In this document: positions 17,788 through 25,354 of the stretch, in pieces
Numbering within the stretch: position 1 is the first letter of the stretch
Layout of the letters: each line of letters opens with the position of its first letter
Source of the DNA: JASSUD01 sp031963045
Lineage (GTDB): Bacteria > Pseudomonadota > Gammaproteobacteria > Burkholderiales > Burkholderiaceae
DNA: 64,000 nt
Assembly: GCA_031963045.1 (NCBI GenBank)
Contig: JASSUK010000034.1
Coordinates: 1 to 64,000 of the forward strand
Reading direction: 5' to 3'
Notes under the pieces: model-generated
Database searches by the model: none
Told to the model about the DNA's origin: nothing
The model's input: the letters and a program-made list of their open reading frames with translations, nothing else
Program-made: the position numbers and the translations under genes

Positions 17788-20469
17788 TTACTGCTGTATA
17801 TCTTTGCTTTTAGCTGTTTTTGCCCGAGTAGTGGTAGCGGGCTTGGCAGTTTTGGTTTTAGCTTTTGCGGTTGCTTTTCCTGTTGCTTTTGGCGCTGCCT
17901 CGGAGACTTTTTTTCCTGTTGGCGCAGCCTTAGATACTTTTTTAGTCGCTTTTTTCGGTGCTGCTTTAGAGGTGGTTTTTGCTTTTTTCTTGGAATCCGC
18001 AACAGAAGTCTTCTTTAATTTTATCTTAGATTCCTTCTGTACAACCTCCTCTTTTTGAGCGCGCTTTTCAGGGGGAGCGGCCTTACTTGTTTTTTTCTTG
18101 ACCGCTTTTGGAAGCGCTTCTATCAGACGAAAATCTATTTTTCGCGTGCTTAAATCTACCCTTGCTACCTGTACCGTGAGTCGATCTAATAATCGGTAGC
18201 GCACCCCTGTACGCTCACCGACTAGCTCATTTTTGATGTCATCGTATTGAAAATAATCACTGCCCAGCTCCGTCACATGGACTAGACCATCCACAAACAA
18301 CGTATCGAGCTGCACAAATAATCCAAAAGAGGTTACCCCGCTAATTGCACCGTTATAAATCTCACCGACTTTATCGCGCATGAAATAGCATTTTAGCCAG
18401 GCCTCTACATCGCGCGAAGCTTCATCCGCGCGGCGCTCATTAGCGGAGCAATGTTGACCTAATTGATACCAAATCTCTTCTGCTTTAGATTTAAACAGTG
18501 CGGGTTTTGCAGTTTTTTTTGCACCGCCGGCGTCTTGATCCGTAGTCTGTGATGCCGCTCCATTATTTTTTGAGCGGCGTGCAGCGGCAGAGACCGTAGA
18601 TGTATTGAGTACGATTTCTGGCACGTATTTTGGATGGTATTTTTCCCCTGCCAAAATCGCATATAGCGCGCGGTGTGTAAGCAGGTCAGGATAGCGACGA
18701 ATAGGGCTGGTGAAGTGCGCATATTCCTCGTAGGCTAACCCAAAATGCCCGATATTATCTGGGCTGTAAACAGCCTGCTGCATAGAGCGCAATAGCATGG
18801 TCTGCAAAAGAGGAAGATCAATAATGGCTTCTGGGCTTTGCGCACGGGCTCGCGCCTCATCCATCAATGTTGCATAGTCCGTACCAGAGGGATTCTCCCC
18901 TCCACCTAACGATAAACCGAGCAGACCTAGAAAACGTCTCAAATTAATGAGTTTTTCAGGCTCAGGTTGCGCATGCACACGGTATAACCCTGGATGCTTA
19001 TGTTTATTCAGTGTTTGTGCAGCACATACATTGGCTGCCAGCATGCACTCTTCAATTAATTTATGCGCTACGTTACGCACACTCGGAATAATGCGTTCGA
19101 TTTTGCCTTGCGCATCGCAGACTATTTTGGTTTCCGTAGTTTCAAACTCCATCGCACCCCGTTTTTGGCGCGCTTTGAATAAGGCTTGATATATCTGATG
19201 GAGGACTTGCAAATGCGGCAGCAGAGAAGGGGTATCTAGCTGCTGCGCTTCATTGGGGTCTTCTAGCACTTGAGCGACTGTCGTATAGGTCAGACGCGCT
19301 GCAGAATGGATAAGCGCCGGATAAAACTGGTGAGAGTGAACGTGGCCTTGCGCATCTATAATCATGTCGCAGACTAGTGCACAGCGGTCTACGTGAGGGT
19401 TTAAAGAGCATAGGCCATTAGAGAGCTTCTCAGGCAACATAGGCAATACACGGCGTGGGAAATACACGGAGGTACTCCGCTCTAGCGCGTCGCGATCGAG
19501 TGCATCGTTGGGCCGCACATAATGAGAAACATCCGCAATAGCCACACATAAACGGAAGCCGCCTTTTTGGTTTTTACTCCCCCGTCGAGCAGCAGGTTTT
19601 GCTGTAGGAGCTACCTCTAAATCCGGCAGCCACTCGCCATATACGGCATCATCAAAATCACGTGCATCTTCCCCGTCAATGGTGACAAAGGGCAATGCTC
19701 TTACATCCGTACGTCCGGCATGATCGGCCGGGATTACGGTTTGAGGTAAGGCTGCTGCCTGTTTAAGCGCTGCCTCACTAAATGCATTAGGGACGCCGTA
19801 CTTACGCACGGCAATTTCAATTTCCATCCCCGATTCTTCTGCTTGACCCAATACTTCTACAATTTTTCCTGATGGCAAAAGATTACGTCCAGGAAAAGTG
19901 TGCAGTTCGACCGTCACGATCTGCCCTGCCGTTGCTTTACCTATATATTCTAATGTCAGCGTGATGTCTTGTTTAAAACGCTGATCTTCAGGTGTGACAA
20001 ACCATTCGCCCTCTTCATGAAATAAACGTCCCACCACATACCGATTAGCATGTTCGGTCACTTCCACAATACGCCCTTCAGGACGACCACGGCGGTCATA
20101 GCCCATTGGCCGAATCAAGACGCGGTCGTTATGCATGGCTTTTTGCATTTCAGCAAAGGGCAGAAAAAGGTCTGGCTGACCATCGTCGCGAATTAAAAAT
20201 CCAAAGCCATCACGATGCGCTTGTATCCGTCCAGCGATAAACTGTGACGTATCTGCTGCCTCAAAATTGCCTTCAGAATTTCTTTTAGCCTGCCCATCGC
20301 GCTCCATCGCAGATAAACGCTTGAGAAGCCCGTCTTGCTGTAGCACATCGAGCGCAAAAATGTCACAGAGTGCGTCAAATGCTAAAGGCTGCTCTGCTGC
20401 GCGCAGCGTAGCGAGAATGGCTTCCCGAGAAGGGATGGAATAGGAATAAGGCGTCAAAAGAAAATCCAA
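17788..20469 (-). CDS. rnr: Ribonuclease R with Lys/Ala-rich tail
   Basis: 3'-5' exoribonuclease that degrades structured RNA. Order of parts: N-terminal helix-turn-helix (SREAILATLRAAEQPLAFDAL), cold-shock domains (QFIAGRIQAHRDGFGFL), the RNB catalytic domain with TIDGEDARDFDDAVYGEW (metal-binding Asp residues) and ADVSHYVRPND, then S1 (VGEIYNGAISGVTSFGLFVQL). The last ~100 residues are a basic AxKK-type tail like histone H1. No ATG is available: the frame is closed by TAA upstream, so the start must be TTG at 20469 or, better placed after GGA, TTG at 20457. rlmB follows. Confidence 0.95.
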   Translation of the reverse strand: MDFLLTPYSYSIPSREAILATLRAAEQPLAFDALCDIFALDVLQQDGLLKRLSAMERDGQAKRNSEGNFEAADTSQFIAGRIQAHRDGFGFLIRDDGQPDLFLPFAEMQKAMHNDRVLIRPMGYDRRGRPEGRIVEVTEHANRYVVGRLFHEEGEWFVTPEDQRFKQDITLTLEYIGKATAGQIVTVELHTFPGRNLLPSGKIVEVLGQAEESGMEIEIAVRKYGVPNAFSEAALKQAAALPQTVIPADHAGRTDVRALPFVTIDGEDARDFDDAVYGEWLPDLEVAPTAKPAARRGSKNQKGGFRLCVAIADVSHYVRPNDALDRDALERSTSVYFPRRVLPMLPEKLSNGLCSLNPHVDRCALVCDMIIDAQGHVHSHQFYPALIHSAARLTYTTVAQVLEDPNEAQQLDTPSLLPHLQVLHQIYQALFKARQKRGAMEFETTETKIVCDAQGKIERIIPSVRNVAHKLIEECMLAANVCAAQTLNKHKHPGLYRVHAQPEPEKLINLRRFLGLLGLSLGGGENPSGTDYATLMDEARARAQSPEAIIDLPLLQTMLLRSMQQAVYSPDNIGHFGLAYEEYAHFTSPIRRYPDLLTHRALYAILAGEKYHPKYVPEIVLNTSTVSAAARRSKNNGAASQTTDQDAGGAKKTAKPALFKSKAEEIWYQLGQHCSANERRADEASRDVEAWLKCYFMRDKVGEIYNGAISGVTSFGLFVQLDTLFVDGLVHVTELGSDYFQYDDIKNELVGERTGVRYRLLDRLTVQVARVDLSTRKIDFRLIEALPKAVKKKTSKAAPPEKRAQKEEVVQKESKIKLKKTSVADSKKKAKTTSKAAPKKATKKVSKAAPTGKKVSEAAPKATGKATAKAKTKTAKPATTTRAKTAKSKDIQQ

Positions 20470-20559
20470 AAAAAGAAAAAATTACAGAAGTAAAAGGCCG
20501 TTGTCAAACGCGGATATCAATGGGGGCCAAGGCTCAAAAATCGGTCTAAACTGCTCAAA

Positions 20560-20715
20560 ATGCTTGAAATATGTGAGAAACCAAGGCCGTTTTTGTACTC
20601 ATACTGGGTTTGCACATCCTCACTGTACTATAAGTACACTGCCCTGGTCACCGCGCTTGCTTTTTCAAATGAAGACCTGGGGCCATTCGCCTATTTATTC
20701 TATTGTGGATGCGTC
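20560..20715. repeat. Possible degenerate family-2-like repeat
   Basis: Contains a CACTGTAC-TATA-GTACACTG palindrome followed by GGTCACCGCGC and ACCTGGGGCCATTCG, in the same order as the middle and right part of the family-2 repeats. The ends are not recognisable. The remainder of the gap to 20958 has a weak AT hairpin (CATAAGAA/TTCTTATG near 20790) and nothing else I can name. Confidence 0.35.
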
Positions 20716-20958
20716 AGTTGATACACAACGCACCTAATTATGAAAAGATGCTCTAAAAGTTGGATGTAAACAGCTAATGATTATCACATAAGAAGTTTTT
20801 TAATTTTTTCTTATGCCATTCTTATTTACGCAAGCTAATAGCAGACGCGGGTATAAAAGTTCGCTTGACCATTCTAAATTACGCTTTTATAGCGCAAAGC
20901 TTTAGGCATCAAACTTTATGATGGCCTGCCTTTTCCCCTTCTCGCCAAAGCCCTTGTT

Positions 20959-21468
20959 ATGATTCCTGCCCCTTTGCTTCGCAGCTTGCACACCTTATCG
21001 TGCACTATACGTCGTACCTTAAAGCAGCCTGCTCTCACCTATTCACTGATTACAGCAGCATTTCTGGCTGGTTGTAGCACGACTCCTTCGCATAAAGACA
21101 TATCGCCGTCTGCTACGCAAGAAATGGCGCAGCTCAAAGAGTACAAAGTGAAAATTGCCCAAAAAATTCAGCAGGAAAATAGTCCGCTGCTGGCTTCTGG
21201 GAGCCCACAGTCCATGCTACGCTCTGTGGTAGTGATGGCCTTTAAAGTGAATAAACAAGGGCAGCTTGTAAGCTGGTCGGTATACCGCACCAACGGCGAT
21301 GCGCAAGCCGAGCAAGTTGCATTATCCAGTCTGCAACGTGCAGCGCCTCTGCCTTTGCCTCCTAGCGAACTCTTTCGAAGCGCAGGTGAAATTGAGATTG
21401 TTGAGGGTTGGCTCTTTAATGACGATGGCAAGTTCCAAATTAGAACGCTAGCGTCTCCACAGCGCTAA
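20959..21468 (+). CDS. Lipoprotein with TonB C-terminal-like domain
   Basis: 169 aa. A hydrophobic segment ending in the lipobox LAGC (residues ~33-36, FLAGCSTT) predicts lipidation at that Cys. Residues 85-160 resemble the TonB C-terminal fold: VVVMAFKVNKQGQLVSWSVY, then SLQRAAPLPLPPSEL and IEIVEGWLFNDDG. Proteins of this type sit near rnr in Burkholderia. It may contact the periplasmic side of outer-membrane proteins; no proline-rich TonB spacer is present, so it is not a full TonB. Divergent from rnr. Confidence 0.8.
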   Translation: MIPAPLLRSLHTLSCTIRRTLKQPALTYSLITAAFLAGCSTTPSHKDISPSATQEMAQLKEYKVKIAQKIQQENSPLLASGSPQSMLRSVVVMAFKVNKQGQLVSWSVYRTNGDAQAEQVALSSLQRAAPLPLPPSELFRSAGEIEIVEGWLFNDDGKFQIRTLASPQR

Positions 21469-21492
21469 CAACCGAGTGCACTCCTGTATTCC

Positions 21493-21536
21493 AAATGCAA
21501 CAAGGGCTGTTCACAGAAACAGCCCTTGTTGCATTT
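21493..21536 (+). terminator. Strong 19-bp stem terminator
   Basis: AAATGCAACAAGGGCTGTT and its perfect complement with loop CACAGA, 25 bp after the lipoprotein stop, ending GCATTT. Convergent with minE, so it may serve both directions. Confidence 0.7.
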
Positions 21537-21677
21537 GAGCGTGTTCTCAATTGCCCCAAAGGGAACCTATTTGGGGGAGCAGGAGCACAGGGACCGGAAC
21601 TGTACTTAAGTACTGTGAATACCTGGCACCGCACGACCTCAAAGATGGGCCCTTTGGGGTAATTGAGGACACGCCCT
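21537..21677. repeat. Family-2 repeat
   Basis: About 141 bp with imperfect terminal inverted repeats (GAGCGTGTTCTCAATTGCCCC ... GGTAATTGAGGACACGCCCT), inner CCAAAGGG/CCCTTTGG and a central GTACTTAAGTAC palindrome. Between the terminator and minE. Sister copies at 44354 and 47471. Confidence 0.75.
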
Positions 21678-21691
21678 ATCGAAAATACGCC

Positions 21692-21946
21692 TCATGCTTG
21701 AGGGATTTCAATTTTCACTTCCAGCACTTCCAGTCGGTCTTGCCGCTCAAGATGTACCTGAATATCTTCATTGGCAATTTTGACGTACTTTGATACTACC
21801 GCAATCAATTCACGTTGCAACTCAGGCAAATAATTTAACCGAGGAGCCGTATCGACCCGTTCATGGGCGATGATTAGCTGCAAACGCTCTTTAGCAAGCG
21901 TTGCAGATTTCTTTTTTTCACGCAATAAAAAAGAAAGTATTGACAT
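21692..21946 (-). CDS. minE: Cell division topological specificity factor MinE
   Basis: 84 aa. Stimulates MinD ATPase and drives the oscillation that confines FtsZ to mid-cell. N-terminal amphipathic membrane helix MSILSFLLREKK, MinD-contact region ATLAKERLQLIIAHER, C-terminal dimer domain with LPELQRELIAVVSKYVKI. The start at 21946 is chosen because the family begins with this motif, although the frame is open to 22003. Begins 13 bp after minD. Confidence 0.97.
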   Translation of the reverse strand: MSILSFLLREKKKSATLAKERLQLIIAHERVDTAPRLNYLPELQRELIAVVSKYVKIANEDIQVHLERQDRLEVLEVKIEIPQA

Positions 21947-21959
21947 AGTTCTTCCTTTT

Positions 21960-22775
21960 TTACTTATTACCAAAAATACGCTTAAGCAAGCTTTGCTTTT
22001 CATAACCTATATACCGCATAGGTCTTTCTTCTCCCAGAAAGCGCGCAATCACATCTTGATAGGCACTTGCAGCATCGGCCTCTGGAAGGCAGATAACAGG
22101 AGTGCCCTGATTAGAAGCCTGCAGCACATGCGGTGACTCTGGAATCACGCCTAGCAAATCAATGCGCAGAATTTCTTGGATATCGGCCACAGAGAGCATT
22201 TCACCTTCGTGAACCCGTTTTGGATTATAACGGGTAACCAGTAAGTGCTCTTTAATAGGCTCGCCACCTTCCTGAGCACGTCGTGTTTTGGAAGAAAGCA
22301 TGCCCAAAATACGATCTGAATCTCGAACGGAAGATACTTCAGGATTGGTCACAATCAGTGCTTCGTCTGCAAAATGCATTGCAAGCAGCGCACCTGACTC
22401 GATTCCCGCAGGAGAATCGCAGACGATATACTCAAAACCCATCGCCTTGAGCCCTTCTATGATGGCTTCAATCCCTTTTTCAGTGAGCGCATCCTTATCA
22501 CGCGTTTGTGACGCAGGCAGGATATATAAGTTGCTACATTTCTTATCCTTAATGAGTGCTTGATTAAGCTGCGCCTCTCCCTGAATCACATTGATCAGGT
22601 CATACACCACACGCCGCTCGCACCCCATAATTAAATCTAGATTGCGTAAACCCACATCAAAATCGATTACCACCGTTTTATAACCGCGAAGGGCTAAGCC
22701 AGAAGAAAAGGAGGCACTAGTAGTCGTTTTACCAACGCCTCCTTTGCCCGACGTCACCACAATAATTTTCGCCAT
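21960..22775 (-). CDS. minD: Septum site-determining ATPase MinD
   Basis: 271 aa. Deviant Walker A KGGVGKTT at residues 10-17 (IVVTSGKGGVGKTTTSA), DFDVGLRNLD switch, and VCDSPAGIE Walker B. The C-terminus ends in the amphipathic membrane-targeting helix YEKQSLLKRIFGNK. Binds ATP, dimerises on the inner membrane and recruits MinC and MinE. Middle gene of minC-minD-minE; 136 bp after minC, a gap that holds a degenerate family-1 half repeat. Confidence 0.98.
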   Translation of the reverse strand: MAKIIVVTSGKGGVGKTTTSASFSSGLALRGYKTVVIDFDVGLRNLDLIMGCERRVVYDLINVIQGEAQLNQALIKDKKCSNLYILPASQTRDKDALTEKGIEAIIEGLKAMGFEYIVCDSPAGIESGALLAMHFADEALIVTNPEVSSVRDSDRILGMLSSKTRRAQEGGEPIKEHLLVTRYNPKRVHEGEMLSVADIQEILRIDLLGVIPESPHVLQASNQGTPVICLPEADAASAYQDVIARFLGEERPMRYIGYEKQSLLKRIFGNK

Positions 22776-22824
22776 ATTTTTCCTGTGAATTTTTGAATCT
22801 TAATTTTTTGAATATAGAAAATCA

Positions 22825-22870
22825 TAGGTTGGGGGCAATAAAGGAATCCAATATGCTCACCACAAGCCTT
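22825..22870. repeat. Degenerate family-1 half repeat
   Basis: AGGTTGGGGGCAATAAAGGAATCCAATATGCTCACCAC aligns with the family core AGGTTGGTGGTGACGAAGGAACCCCAACATGC..ACCAC with several changes. Lies in the minC-minD gap. Confidence 0.5.
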
Positions 22871-22911
22871 TGTGTATTTTTTCAGGACTTTTTTGCGTAT
22901 TAAGGGCACAC

Positions 22912-23700
22912 CTACATACTAAGCGGCTCGATAATCAACTTCTCATTCACTAAGCGTACTTGCACCGACTGACCCCGTCTTTGCATCAACAAAGCGGCTT
23001 CAGCCGTTCCGTAAATACCCGCGATCGAAACCAGCTCTGCTTCTAAGCAAGAGCAAAAAATACGTGCCTGTGTATTACCCGGCACGCCGGCAAGTGCACG
23101 TCCCCGAAGCGGTGCGTAAATATATAAATTACCTTGCGCCATAATCTCTGCGCCGCAATTTACAGGGGCCAACACAATCAAATCTCCTGGCGCATAAATT
23201 TGCTGCCCAGAGCGCAATGGCTTATCCAAAATCATAGGTTGAGCAGAAGGCGCAGGCATCCTTGCAAGCGATGCTGGAGCACGCTCTATCACAGCCGCGC
23301 TAACACTTGATTTGGTTTGTGTAACAGCGCGAGCGGTCTTAGCAACAGGTACATCACGCCGCTTACCGCGGCTTTCCTGCGCATCGAGCACAGGCAGTCC
23401 GCTTGATTTAACCCATGCAAGCTGCGCATCCTCTGCCACCACCCCTATCGGGCACATATGCCTTTGCTTTAGCAAAGCCACCAAAGCAGGGAGAGAAATA
23501 GAAGCATTTGCATCCAAAGCACGCACATCGATGACCACCCCTTCATTTGCAAAAAATGACTGAGTTGCACCAAAACGCTGCTCAATTTCTGTATATAGAA
23601 CATCTAAATCAGGGTCTCTGACCACGAAAAGAAGCGTATCAAGCGTGCCACTACGCAGCTCAAAACTACTCGTTTTCTGAAGATTCGATAGACTCGACAT
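22912..23700 (-). CDS. minC: Septum site-determining protein MinC
   Basis: 262 aa. FtsZ-assembly inhibitor recruited to the membrane by MinD. N-terminal domain (residues 10-105, SSFELRSGTLDTLLFVV), a basic and Ala/Pro linker, and the C-terminal beta-helix (155-262) with the MinC signature RSGQQIYAPGDLIVLAPVN and NLYIYAPLRGRALAGVPG. First gene of minCDE. 23701-23938 is a plain intergenic region with no clear consensus promoter found. Confidence 0.97.
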   Translation of the reverse strand: MSSLSNLQKTSSFELRSGTLDTLLFVVRDPDLDVLYTEIEQRFGATQSFFANEGVVIDVRALDANASISLPALVALLKQRHMCPIGVVAEDAQLAWVKSSGLPVLDAQESRGKRRDVPVAKTARAVTQTKSSVSAAVIERAPASLARMPAPSAQPMILDKPLRSGQQIYAPGDLIVLAPVNCGAEIMAQGNLYIYAPLRGRALAGVPGNTQARIFCSCLEAELVSIAGIYGTAEAALLMQRRGQSVQVRLVNEKLIIEPLSM

Positions 23701-23938
23701 AGCTCCCTAGCCGAAAAAATTGGCTATTCTAACGTTCTCTTGGAAACAGGCGGCTTTTTTTGAATTCCAAGAGAATACGTAAGACTATCATTTAAGACAA
23801 TTCCGATGAAAGATATAAGATATATTTTTTAGCTATTTTAATTAACACTCAAGATTGCAAGCTGCGTTTATAAAACAGAGCATCCCGCCAACCCCTTATG
23901 CTTGCTGCCTAGACGTCACATTTCTCATTTTACTGGCT

Positions 23939-24724
23939 ATGATTATTATTTTGTCTCCCGCCAAGTCTCTGGACTTTCACACTCCAGCTCAAACACAGCG
24001 GCATACTTTTCCTGCATTAATTAAAGAATCTTCCACGCTCATGGCAACTCTACAGGCCTTATCCATTGAAGAGCTTGGAAATTTAATGGGGATCTCAGAA
24101 AAACTAGCCCAGTTAAATTGCGAGCGCCACACCCAATGGGCGCAGCAAGTGGAGCGCAAACAAGGTAAACAAGCACTTTTAACTTTTTCAGGAAGAGTCT
24201 ATGAAGGTATACAAGCCGCATCTTTCTGCGAAAAAGAGCTGGACTACGCACAAGAGCATGTACGCATCCTCTCAGGCCTATACGGCGTGCTCCGCCCTCT
24301 TGATTTGATTGCCGCCTATAGACTAGAGATGGGTACGCATTTAAAAAATGCTCAAGGACGAGACCTCTACGCGTTCTGGGGCAAAAAACTTGCCCACACC
24401 TTAAATACCGCACTTACCACACACTCCACCCGCACCATCGTCAACCTTGCATCGCTGGAATACTTCAAGGCCATCCAAGCTGCACACTTAGATGCACAAA
24501 TCATTACTCCAGTTTTCCAAGAACGCAAAAGTACAGGCTATAAAATTATTGGCGTCCAGGCAAAATATGCACGCGGTTTAATGACACGCTTTGCCGTCAC
24601 ACAGGCTATTGAAAACCCAGAAGACCTAAAAGGCTTTAACTCAGAAGGCTATTGCTTTACACCAGAAGCTTCCACACCCACCACATGGATTTTCCGTCGT
24701 GATCCACCTACAAAAACAAAATAA
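23939..24724 (+). CDS. yaaA: Peroxide stress protein YaaA
   Basis: 261 aa (DUF328). In E. coli YaaA lowers free iron and DNA damage during peroxide stress and is a DNA-binding member of a helix-hairpin fold family. Typical start MIIILSPAKSLDF, then ALLTFSGRVYEGIQA, RILSGLYGVLRPLDLIAAYR and FEMGTHLKN-like motif, and IVNLASLEYFKAI. Family N-terminus sets the start at 23939. tRNA-Gly follows 59 bp later. Confidence 0.95.
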   Translation: MIIILSPAKSLDFHTPAQTQRHTFPALIKESSTLMATLQALSIEELGNLMGISEKLAQLNCERHTQWAQQVERKQGKQALLTFSGRVYEGIQAASFCEKELDYAQEHVRILSGLYGVLRPLDLIAAYRLEMGTHLKNAQGRDLYAFWGKKLAHTLNTALTTHSTRTIVNLASLEYFKAIQAAHLDAQIITPVFQERKSTGYKIIGVQAKYARGLMTRFAVTQAIENPEDLKGFNSEGYCFTPEASTPTTWIFRRDPPTKTK

Positions 24725-24783
24725 CGCTTCTTGAGCCGCTTGTATTGAAAGTACGGTCACTGACCTATAGAATCCCGATTCTT

Positions 24784-24858
24784 GCGGGCGTCGTATAATG
24801 GCCATTACCCTAGCTTCCCAAGCTAGAGACGTGGGTTCGATTCCCATCGCCCGCTCCA
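24784..24858 (+). tRNA. tRNA-Gly (anticodon CCC), CCA encoded
   Basis: Acceptor GCGGGCG/CGCCCGC, D arm with AATGGCC, anticodon stem CTAGC/GCTAG with loop TTCCCAA (anticodon 24817-24819), T arm GTGGG-TTCGATT-CCCAT, discriminator T and CCA at 24856-24858. Reads GGG codons. Clean cloverleaf. Confidence 0.95.
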
Positions 24859-24913
24859 TATATCTGTTCACCGTTCATCTTGTTTCATTAAAAACCCGAT
24901 TAGTCATAAGGCT

Positions 24914-24977
24914 CTGAACTGCTCCCCCCAAAAGTTGGATACGTTCCTGTCCAATTTTTTTGGGGAGGGCAGTTCAG
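24914..24977. repeat. Paired IS3-type terminal repeats forming a 64-bp hairpin
   Basis: CTGAACTGCTCCCCCCAAAA...GTTGGATA, six bases, then TGTCCAATTTTTTTGGGGAGGGCAGTTCAG. The arms look like IS3-family (IS150 group) ends, tips outward, with no internal DNA: an extreme deletion derivative. It could act as a terminator. The rest of the gap to 25354 has a short frame at 25121-25210 (MPISAHDLRELTKVSLDDYL, stop) that I do not recognise and would not call as a gene. Confidence 0.5.
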
Positions 24978-25354
24978 TTTCAATCTTGCAAGCGCTGTGA
25001 ACATTCGTTTTCCCGTGTGGCGTGCGGGGCCGGAGTGGAAAGTAGGCCGTTTATGATGTGCAGAATTTTTTCTCTGTGCGACTAAAACGGCCATGGTGCT
25101 TTTTCCACTGGACAATCAGTATGCCCATTTCTGCACATGATCTCCGCGAACTCACCAAAGTCTCGCTCGATGACTATTTACGCAATATCTATCTTCTTTG
25201 TGATTCTTGACCCTTCACGATCGGAACGTATATCCAAGAAAATCTGGTGTTGACACTGTTTGATGGTCTTGCTTTGCAAGGCTGCAGCAGCCTAAAGGGC
25301 TTGGTGTTAACTTGAAGAAATGCGCCAGCGTAATCAATTTTAAATTGCTCGATT

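Noticed and set aside
17752..18058. Plus-strand frames rich in Cys/Phe opposite the rnr 3' end
   Set aside because: They are the antisense of the Lys/Ala-rich RNase R tail.
25121..25210. Short frame MPISAHDLRELTK... before the 1899-aa gene
   Set aside because: Only 29 codons, no ribosome site and no family that I recognise; might be a gene remnant but cannot be supported.
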